A stretch of 64,000 bases of DNA, taken from contig OY754979.1 of NCBI GenBank assembly GCA_963576475.1, positions 27,292,034 to 27,356,033 of the forward strand. Reading direction: 5' to 3'. The notes beneath the pieces were generated by a model. That model did no database searches, had not been told where the DNA came from, and worked only from the letters and a program-made list of their open reading frames with translations. The stretch is from Molanna angustata. Its lineage: Eukaryota; Arthropoda; Insecta; Trichoptera; Molannidae. Both the position numbers and the translations under genes were made by a program. Below are positions 1-10,900 of the stretch, piece by piece (within the stretch, counting starts at the first letter, position 1; each line of letters opens with the position of its first letter).

Positions 1-159
1 AACATAAAATAAACATTTATATGTAAGAAACAATAAGCGAAAACAAAATTGATGAAGAAATTTAATACAATTGGTAACATAATATGTACATGCACCAATC
101 ATTATAAACCAATTTCGTCTGTTTTGGTCAAATTTATCTATGAATTACACTTTTTCATT

Positions 160-345
160 CAGCTTCAGGTGTCCAGTAAAAGACGGATAATCGAAAACAA
201 AGGAGACAGAATAACATCTCACAAAGTTCAGCAATGAGGTTCACCACCCATCATGAGTCGTACTTTCTTTTATAAGATTATGCACACCTGTTGCTGGTTA
301 CACCACATTGTATGATATGCCGCGATGGTATGATGATGATGATTA
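160..345 (+). repeat. Dispersed repeat R1, partial copy with (ATG)n end
   Basis: Non-coding repeat that recurs at 29135-29300, 62781-63076 and 63457-63750. Shared landmarks are 'gcaatgaggttcaccaccca', a TATAAAAGGGAG-like block and a 'gatatgccgtgatggtatga' end. This copy ends in an (ATG)n run near 328-343, a tail style common in RTE-type retroposons. I infer a 3'-end-derived or SINE-like retroposon; the family name is unknown. Confidence 0.6.
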
Positions 346-524
346 ACCATACTTAAGTATATATTGTGTTTTAATTAAATTCACCTACCACTTATAAGAT
401 GTATCACTTATAAAAACATGTAACTTAAATTTGATGTATTTTGACATACCCATTTTTTTATACAAATAGCAAATTATTATTTTTTTTTTATTGTAATGTA
501 TGCGGCCAAACAAAAATAAATAAC

Positions 525-650
525 TTAAAAAAATTCTAATAATATTTTCGGGAACTCTTTCCGCAGTCTCCCTGCTTAGAATCACTTGAATTAGATTCAT
601 CATAGTAGTCTGCAATCTATCGATTGGACCGGCTTCCAATTTGTAGAATT
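525..650 (-). other. Possible exon of an unidentified host gene
   Basis: On the minus strand a pyrimidine-rich tract and AG end at 651, and an open frame follows at once. It begins with residues FYKLEAGPIDRLQ and continues with an amphipathic stretch rich in E, R, I and V (TAERVPENIIRIF). After about 525 the composition turns AT-rich and protein-unlike, although the frame stays open to a stop at 385. A weak GTTATT donor is possible at 524, or 385-650 could be a last exon. I do not recognise the product. It lies downstream of ORC6 on the same strand but does not fit the end of that gene, which has its own stop at 1921. It could also be a transposon remnant. Confidence 0.25.
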
Positions 651-813
651 CTATAATTTATAAGAAAAAACGAACTCATATTAGTATCTACAATATTTTT
701 ATTAAACTTTCAATGACAAATTCAGCTTACAAGACCATATTCAACTATTTTTAACATGAACTTCAGATTTTAGGATTGAGGTCCATTATTCTATTCGTAG
801 TGTTGGGGAGTGT

Positions 814-1491
814 TTGCACAAAAGACTATTACTTACTTACTTTCCGTGTCCGACTACTGTTGGAGGTTTTTGTATACCTCAGTACAATGGTGACAACAAT
901 GTATCGACCGAAATCAAACGTCGAATAGTTGCCACAAACAGGTGCTACTTTGGGTTGCAGAGGCACATGAAGCCTCGTCACTTCACCAGAAAAACTAAAG
1001 TCTTCTATAAAACTCATATCCATCCAGTACTCTCATATGGATCGGGAAGCTGGACAATTACTAAAAATGGTGAAAGGGTCCTGAAAATTTTTGAGAGAAA
1101 AGTACTGAAAAGGATCCAAGGTTCGATTTGTGACAACAGAGAGTGGCGTATAAAATACAACCAGGAACTATATGATCTGTACAAGGATTCCACCATCTTG
1201 AGTGAAATAAAAATCGGAAGACTCAGATGGGCCGGGCACATACAGACAATGAGTGAAGAGGATTTCCCAAGACGAGCTTTGAATGGTGCACCGGCGGGAC
1301 GAAGAAGAATTGAAAAGCCGAAGCTTCGATGGCTGGACGGAGTAGGGAAGGATGCAAACAACATCGGCATCCATAACTGGCGTATTGCATCACAAGACCG
1401 ACAGTCATGGAGACGGGCTCTGCAGGAGGCTAAGACCCGACCGGGTTGCAGAGCCACAGATGTATATACTTTCCGTGTACGAGACTATTAA
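814..1491 (+). mobile_element. RTE-clade non-LTR retrotransposon, 5'-truncated reverse transcriptase C-terminus
   Basis: An open frame of 225 codons holds the C-terminal part of an RTE-type ORF2. The recognisable order is 'SYGSGSWTITK' (the YGSE-W-T motif of the thumb region), 'ILSEIKIGRLRWAGH', 'GRRRIEKPKLRWLDGV' and 'DRQSWRRALQEAKTRPG', the usual RTE terminus. Endonuclease and catalytic RT domains are absent, so this is a dead 3' fragment produced by 5' truncation on insertion. The first 30 or so codons do not match the family and are probably read-in sequence. It lies downstream of the ORC6 stop codon, on the opposite strand. Other RTE-type 3' remnants occur at 26568, 34917, 38028 and 58560. 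Confidence 0.85.
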
Positions 1492-1920
1492 TTAAAAGTC
1501 TATTAATTGGGATCTTAAAAAGACCTGACTTGTAAGAAGGTGGAAACAGAGAATTCAGAAAATCGTTCCAGTCGGGTCGCTGTGTTTATAATGGAGTTCA
1601 AGAAGCGACTGGTTTATGTATTTTAAAGGTTTACTGTCAATGGGCATTGTGACTGAGTAAAAAAAGTGACTATATTACGAATGGATGGAAGAGGGTAATG
1701 CAATTTCTTCTAAGCATTTCAATTGGTAAAATAATATGGTTATCAGTTGAATATGTTCTTGTTTGGTGAAATGCTCATTGGAAGCTTAATGAAAATATCG
1801 TAGAAACTGATAAGTTCATATTTTCAATAGATGTTTTTTTTTTTTTCATTTTCCATACATTCGAAAAGTAATGTACCATGAAATTTTGTGTAGCGCAGCA
1901 TAAGTGCAGTTGTACTATGA

Positions 1921-4900
1921 TTATTTATCGAATATCAGTTGCAATCCTTTGTTCCTGTCGATTTTTGGCAAATCTTTGCCTGCTTTAATGTCTTTTATGT
2001 ACACCACATTAATAGGAGGAGAATTATCACTCTCTATTTCCATCCGTGCCTTCTCCAGAATCCTTTTTTTCCAAACTTCATAGTCCTCCAGCTCTTCAAC
2101 ATTCGGGGTTTCAACTTTTTCATTTACCGATTTCACTTTTTCTAAAATAAAATCAATTATTATATTAACTGTTTCATATACTCATCTTGGGTGATCATAA
2201 ATTTTGATGAACAGTGAATTTGCAACTCATTGTTAATTTTTTTACTTTGCCAATGAAATGCTGGAATGAACCATTTATTTTTGCTTCAGTATTGAAATAA
2301 TTATTAAAATTGTTTATTATATGTAATTATGTATCTATTATATTCACATCAAATTGTAATTAACCACTTCATACTTTTGAATGAGCAGTGAACGCAGAGA
2401 GCGCATGCGTCCGAACGCGTCTACCCGAGCACTGCTCGCATGTTTTGAATTGTCTGCGTTACATAAGATAAACGATCTGTGCTCGCCAGTTGCGAAATAA
2501 CTCTAATAGAGGTTTATGAAAGCCATTTCGTCTGTTTTAACTTATTGAAAAACATAACAAAAATATTTTGTAAGTATTATATTTAAAAAAATTGTGTTAA
2601 ATAGCAGACTTTACGAATTTTAAAATTACCAGATGTTTTTATTTCTATTTTTGTAAAAAAAACCCGAGCATGAAGTGATTAAATATGTCCCTGACAAAAT
2701 GCTTATAGAACCTTTTACACTCTGATTCGCATTGATATTATTATATAAGATTCTGTAAAAATGACGAGTCCAAGTACCCTATGGATGATAAAAAACAATA
2801 AATGCAGCAAAATTTAAAGAAAAAAAATGCGATACAAGTGGATAATATCAGATGCGTCAGTGGCAAAGAGACTAGTGCACTGGATTAGTAATCCTGAGTT
2901 TGTGAGTTTAAATCTCGCCTCGACCAATTTGTTCACCTATAGCACAAGCATATACACTTAATTAGGGAAAATATGAGGATGTAATTAATTGTAACAAGGA
3001 CAAAAAATAAAATAAATAAAATGTTTATGAAAAATTTATCAGCTCAAATTAATGCACTTTGTATATTATATGATATTGATTGAATAGTTTGTTGGGTTAT
3101 AAAAAGGACACTAAATTTCTTAGTAAGTATATTAAAACAAAAATCTATATACAAAACAATTGCGACAAAATTTATAGTATCCACTCTATATAAGATTGTA
3201 AAAAAAAAATATACTTTTGCTAGCGAAATTCCCGCTTCTCTGGACAAGAAACAATGATTAGTTGGTCATTCAACAATAAATCGTCCTGATCATAATAGAT
3301 CTATGTATATTGTTTCAGTAAAACCTACCACCATTGCATTCTTAACCCTACTGAACTAATTTATTTTATTTTATTTTATTTTATTTTATTTTATTTTATT
3401 TTATACAAAGTATACAAACAATATCTGGACAAAATATACAGGTGATACAAATATATAAAAAAAATTAGCATGCCCAGCATCACTTACATGTATACATTAT
3501 TACCAATTATATATTTATGTAGTGTAGGAGAAAAAAAGAAAACAGTAAATAATCAGATATGTGACATGTGAGTGGGGAGTGTGTGTGTGTGAGTATGTGT
3601 ATGTGTGGGTGTGTGTGGGAGTGTATGAGGATGTGTGTGAACCTTTATGTGATGAACCCAACTTATCAGCATGAGTATCTAGGATTATATAAGAGTACCT
3701 AATAATCTATTCTTTACCATAATCAATGGGGAGTTAAAAAGGTCTGCATCACTAATGTTGGAGTTATAAAAATGGGAAGTGCGGTATATGAAAGAATTCT
3801 GTCTGGCATTAGTGTTACAAATGGGGAGGTAAAGTAGGTCAGTCAGTCAAGTCGGTCTTGTTGGCACTCTCAGAGTCAAGCGTTCTAGCAGATCAGGGCA
3901 GTCAACCGTTGAGTTTGCAATTTTGAATAAAAATATAACATCTGCTATAGTTCTGCGGCTCTCGAGTGATGTAATTTTGTAATGCTTTAAGGAATCAGAG
4001 TAACTAATGTGGTCTCTGTGCGCACGAAAGTCAAGATATCTGAGAAATTTCTTTTGCAGCCTTTCAACTCTGATCTTGTATATGGCATATGAGGGAGACC
4101 AGACTTGAGATGCGTATTCAACAATGCTACGAACATATGCGAAGTACAGAGTTTTAAAGGTAGAGATATTATTAAATTGTCTGCACAAACGGAGAACATA
4201 TCCCAGCATTTTGGATGCTTTGGAGGTGATATTATCTATGTGCTTGTCCAGGAGTAATTTACCATCCAACTTGATGCCTAGGTCTTTTATTTCAGTGGTT
4301 ATAGTAATAGGATGGTTGTTAAGTTTATAAGTATAATTAACAATATTCCGGTTTCTGGTGAACCGGATAGCAAAGCATTTATCAGTATTGATCTTCAGGT
4401 TATGGTGTTTACAATATAGGTCAAGGCGATTTAGATCATTTTGAATGTTCTGATTTAATGAAGTATGTGCAAATACAAATCACCCATCTTGTTTCACCCT
4501 CCCTCCCTTCCATGTAATTACTATGTTCCTTTCCTAACACAAACAACTAGTACTTGCTTGCCACCAACCTTGAACGCATATCATTTGTATGTATGTATAA
4601 GTCGTGCTGAGTGCTCAATATCGCCATGAAAAATAGTTATAGGAAACATTCAATGTGTAGTGCTGTGTTCCTGTATCGGCTACGCATCTTTCGTCGGACT
4701 GGGTGAGCGATCAAGACGAAGATTTCTTCTGTACTGGTAGGTGATTTCCTTTCTCAATCCATTTATTTTTTTTTAGCTATCCCCATTCACAATACAGAAG
4801 TTTTCAGCTCTTTTTTTCAAGTACAATCAGCTATACTATGGAATGGCCTAAGTGATGAAGTAACGTCGTCTCAATCCATACAAATATGTAAAAATAAACT

Positions 4901-7900
4901 AAAAAAACTTTATCAGTCAAATAGTTCCTGAATTCCTTCTATATCCTTCCGTAACATCCTTCTTATCCTCATTGCTATGTGAGATGTTATTTTTACTCTC
5001 TTTTCTTTTTGTCTACTTGTATTTTTTTTCTTAATTCTCTACTTTAATTATTATCAATTTATTTCTCACTAAATATTATTGTACCAATTTAACTTTAGAG
5101 ACTTCACATTGCTCGGGTTGGTTGGAAATAATTATCTTATGGCAATAAACACGCCTTTGTACAACTGTACATAAATTATATAAATAAATGAATATGTCCT
5201 TGTGAAAAGTATATACATCCTCATACATCCCCTTAATTAAGAATAAATGCTTGTGCTATAGGTGAACGAAATCGGTCGTGGCAGGATTCGAACTCGTGAC
5301 TACTGGATCACTAACCCAGCACGCTAACCGCTCTGCCACCACCCATCTGAATTCTTATCTCGTTATTTACCTTATCGGCGTAAATAACGCGCCATGACAA
5401 AGTGCAATTTATTTACATTATACAGTCCACTAATCTCTTAGCCCGAGTTGCAATTGGCAACTGGGCGCTAACACAAAGAAAATCAAATAATCAAAATAAT
5501 TTTTTTTATTAGGATACCAATTGACAGTCACTTGTTAGGGAGTGTTTTGATATAAAATAAAGTATAATTACCGTCTAGATTGTTGCATATAGCTTCGGCA
5601 ACACTTTGTTGCTTTTTATAATTTTTGTTTTTGTTGCTAATTCCCGTTTCTTTTATAAAATTATCAACTATATTGGTCCATTCATTCTCTAGTTCGTTCC
5701 ACTGTGACATTTTTAAGTGACTACTGGTTACAAACTTGGATTTGGCAATTTTAATCTTTTCCACCCTGGAAACAATTCTGAGTATCAAATATATTAAAAA
5801 AAAAATTCCCCGTCAGGAGTTAATGACGTTTTTTGGACAGATTTAGTTATATCTCAAGAGATACGAAGCGGAAGTCACAGATTTCCTGGTTCTGCTATAA
5901 ATATATTTATATTCAGAAAAGAATAATTTTGTAAAAAAAAATTCAAGATGTAACGAAAAATGTTCAATCGTCATCACGCTAAGCACTTGGTTTGTTTTGT
6001 GTTTAATTCGGCTACCAATTTACATCACAATAAACGCAGTTCTGCAACAAACATCAAGTCCCATATAAAAAAAAAATGATGAATCCAATAGCTTAACATA
6101 TTTAATTAGAAAAAACTTCAGCCACAGGTGATTAAAATATATAAAACTTATGTGAGACCAATTTTAGAATATGGTCACCAAGTCTGGAATCCTTACTTTG
6201 AAAAAGATATAAGCATGCTGGAAAAGGTGCAGAGAAGGTTTACCAAACTTGGAAATGGCCTCAGACACTTGAAATATGAAGAATGTCTGAATGTTTTTCA
6301 AACAGCTGTTGGCATATCTACAACCACGATTGAAAGATCGATCAGAGACTGGACAACAGTTCAGCATAGAGAATTCTCGAAGACCAGTTGTGAACAACGA
6401 CAGGCAAAATAATTCACTGAAGGCCCTCCAAAAAAACGACAAGAGCTGCTAAATCGCAGCAGAGAACAGTTGAGAAGAATGACTGGTTTATTCACTGGTC
6501 ACTGTCATCTGAAAAGACACCATTACATAGTGGGCATCTGTGAGTACCCAGCTCTAATGGAATCCAGACACAAACACCTGGGAGCTATTATACTAAGACC
6601 CAAAGACATGGGGGGCATCTCAATTTGCAAAATATGGGACTCTATTCAAGAAATCGAACTGTTGTCGCAGTGCGGGGGCATTGGGTCCCACTCCTAATTA
6701 ATAATAAATAAATAAATAATACCCAATAAAGGTGATTTGAAAAATAAAGAATTATAAGAGAAATTGATCAAATTATATATTTACTGCGCAGAAAAAAAAA
6801 GAGTTTTTTGTTTGTTATTAAATTGCCAACAACAGTGAAAACTATGAACCAAAACTTAGTATCATTAGCCGACGTAAAGTGTTGCTGTATATGAACGACT
6901 ACTATATTACAATATCAACTATCAATTATTGCCATGAGCCAATTGGCTTTTTAAAAAAGTACCATAACTTCAATTTATAACATTCAAGTATTGGGTCCAT
7001 ATAAATAGTATGAGAAAATAAAATATACGTATGAAAGAAAAGTCTGACATTCGGTTATTTCTGCCTTCCTCATATAACCAAATAAATATGTTCTTATTTC
7101 TCGTGTATTAAGTTATATTATTCACTTGTGCAGTAGAAATTATAAATATTTTCTAAACCATATAATATATTACCTGCATGCTTGATACACAGCCATACAA
7201 GTGAACTGGGGATGATCCAGGTCTGAATTCTGAAACAAGAAAAAAAAAATTAAGGTAGCATAAAAAAATTAGTGAGATTGTACTGTATTTCAATTTTCTA
7301 ACACATGCAAATCTCAAAATACTGTACTTTAATATCGCTCTTTTTGAAATTGTCCAAAAGTGTATTAGCCAATTTGCTAGCACTGGTACATCCCAACTGC
7401 ACACACAGACTGTTTACGCTCAGAACATCCTCAATATTTAAAACTTTCTTTATCGTGTGTTTGTTATTTGCATAAACAGATTTCTTTACGGCAGCCAGCT
7501 TTAAACCGGATTCCTGAAAACATAAAAAAATACATCACGAGTGTATCCAAATCTATAATGATCAAATGTAAAAAGTTAATATCATTTTGATCCATTATCT
7601 GATCTACTTCTTCTTGGAACAATAAAAAAATGTTACAACTACTACTACACTGTCACGACTTGCTATTTTGATCGCACTCACGGCTTACCCACTTTCGTTC
7701 ATTATCAACATAAAAACTAAGTGTTAAAAATCATACAACTAGGTAAAAATATGTTGACATATGGTTGACATATATAATTTAACTGAAAAATGTGATCAAA
7801 TGCGAATGCATTTTTTTGGAGACTTTTGGAGAATATAACTAGTCGTACAAATAATATAACATGTAGTAGAAATACCCTCCTCCCAAGTTGGAGGACGAGC

Positions 7901-10900
7901 TCACTCAAAAGTCAATTGTTTAAAAAAAATAGTTTTGTACAAAATATTCACAAGTAACCTCACTCGTTGGGATACATTAAAACTTGTCATAAAATTGAAA
8001 TCGTGGTCTGACTATAAATAAATGTCAAGTGTCAATGCACAAACGTCAGACGGTACAATTTTGTCACAGTATAAAACAATGAAATTCAGTCTGGACGTCA
8101 TAAATTATGGTGTTATACCTAGTTCCATAATAAAATGAACAGAAATTTACACAGCTGAAATATTGTCACCAAAAAATTGTCACAAATATTGTTACTCTTG
8201 TTTTATTGCGTGCCACACAATATTTTTTTTTTCTTGGTGGCCATGAGCGTGCTGATGAACATTCAATGCTGGAATGGACCATCGTCGATGGGCGAAGGGG
8301 ACATGCTATCGGCGAAAGCAACCTCTGAACCCAGATCCAGCGCGCTCATTTGTTCCAGGGTCCAGCGCGACTCGACAGCTTTTGGAGCACTTTCCAAACT
8401 CAGCAATTGCCACGATCCAGGAAGGCGGCTCTCTTGCGGAATAGTGCTATGCCGATCCATTTCTGCACTCCAGGTGTCAAGTCCATGGCTGCCGATGTGG
8501 AACGAGCCATATCATGGTTTTAGAGCCACGAGGAATGCGATCATCCATTCATCGGCTGTTCAGTGAGCGCTTGGTGAGCACGGTCGGTGTCGACACGATG
8601 CGTGTATATTTTCGACTGTCAAAATTGTAACACTATTTTTTTGTTGCTGTCAGAATTTTATTGCAAGAATAATATTTTTTTCTTTTGATATTTAACACAT
8701 TATCTATTTTTATTTTTGTTCGTTATCTATAAACAGGAGAGGTCCCGTTAGTAGAAACAATATAACTTGTAGCAGAAACAATATCACTCGTAAGAAACAA
8801 AATAGCTCATAGAAAACTTTCAAAACACTCTCTCGATCTGGATTAAAATACTTTTTAGGGATTCAATAAAGATATGTATTGAATATTCTAAGGTAGAGGC
8901 GTTTACATTGTGGAAATTCATTTTAATAAATTATTAAAATAAGTTTTTAGTTTAAACCCACCTGAAGAAGAGAACGGTAGTTCTTGAAACTAGTTGTGGA
9001 ATAAAAATAAATAAGTGGAAATAAACAAAGTTATATTGTTATTTTAATAATTTATTATTTGTATTGAACTACACAAAAAATCCTGCATTCAAGCACAAGT
9101 ATGAAATTATTAATCCTGATTACTTATTACTCAGTTGCAAGTTATAAAAAATGCCACTTTGTACTATCTATGACTATATAATATGTATGTGGTAGATCTG
9201 ACATACATAGCATGGCACAGAACAAGATTTCTTAAAAAAATCCTCGTGGCTAAACAAGAAAATAAACATGTTGTAATAATAAACATTATTCTTCAATACA
9301 TGTTTTATTTGTTACTTTATTCACATAACATCCATATAATATGCCAACTGTGCCGACTGCCGTGGCACAGATGGTAAGCCGTTCGAGAAATTTATTTCTC
9401 ACATAAATATTGTTTCTCTGGGCTGGAAACACTGGTTAGTTGGAAGTATATTATACACTTAGTAAAAATAAAATATAACAAAAAGTCAATTAAATAATAT
9501 GTGAAGCAACTAAGCATAAAAAAAACTTTGAACACAAATCAGCAGTAGAAACAGTGCAACAAAATATTTTTGTTTACAGTAATATTTACAAAAAAAATAT
9601 AATAATAATACATAGATAGTCAAGACCTCATTCATTACATATAATCATTTCATTATATGAAACAACAAACTCTTGTATGCACCATATAGCGTTGCCAACC
9701 ATACTTTATAAAGACGTATCCTACTTTATTTTTGGTAAATATACTTTATACTTTTGCATACAAATAAAGTATGTAAAAATACTTTATTTTCAATCTTTTT
9801 TGTTGAGTTTTTAATTACAAGACAGATTAAATATTAAGATGGACGATTTATATTCCAAGTCAATAAGACTTAAAGAGATGCACAGAAAAATCACTAATGA
9901 TGATAAAGAATTTTCAGAGAAAAGTACAGCTGATAAATGGCAATATATACTTAAAAATGCATCTGATAGCTTACCAAATGTAAAAAAAAATATTTCTTAT
10001 TTACTGTCTGTTCCCGCCACTTCACCTTTCACTGAAAGATTTTTTTCAGTAATGAATCTAAAGTGGCGAGAAGAAAGAAATAGAGCGTCAATAAATTTGA
10101 TTAAAAACGAATTGTTTATTTATTTAAATTTAAATTTTGATTGTCAAACAAGCTTTGAAACATTTAAAGATAGCAAAAAATTGTTAGTTTGTGCTAAAAG
10201 CACACAAAAATATGTTTTTAAGGCAATAAAAAAATAAAATTTGAATAATACTTTTTTTTCTTCCAAATACTTTATTTTTTTCCTATTTAAACCATTTTCA
10301 ACTTTTCTTTATCAAAAAAATTTGGCAACCCTAGCACCATAACCCAATGCAAAGACATCGATCTGCTCAAACTTATTTGCAAGTCTTGGAAGTCTCTGCA
10401 TTGGTGGGCCAAACAAATAATTTGTGTAGACATTTTGCAAGGCGAAACATTCACTATTGCGAGTGAGTCTTGACGGTACACGTAAGGGAATCTGTGACAA
10501 AAGACAGGAGGACAGTCTACAACACCATTCAGTAATCTATGAAAAAAAAAAAGCAATATCAGCTACTACTCTCCTTATCTCCAACGCATCAAGAGAGCAA
10601 AATGACCTCAAAATTCATAATTGATTGATGTACATTAAAAACTTGTTTTGAACTCTCTCAACATTATAAATATGAACAGTATAACACGGACTCCCAAACA
10701 ATTGAGTTATATTCCAGTATTGGTCTAATAAAACTTTTGAATAATAATATAAATGTATTAATATTTTTGAAATCCCTGCTCAATCTAAGTACAAAACCTA
10801 AGGTTCTAGGTTCTAAGAGCTCTGTTTACAGTTTGGTTGACATGAGACACGAGACAAAATTTACTGTCGACTATTACACCCAAGTCTTTAATTTCGTCGA

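Noticed and set aside
5235..5350. A functional tRNA gene on the minus strand.
   Set aside because: A and B boxes are present, but the acceptor ends do not pair and the same sequence with the same tail occurs elsewhere, so it is a SINE.
8177..8566. Plus-strand frame of 129 codons over the GC-rich island.
   Set aside because: The poly(A) and best ATG context favour the minus strand; the plus frame looks like a shadow.
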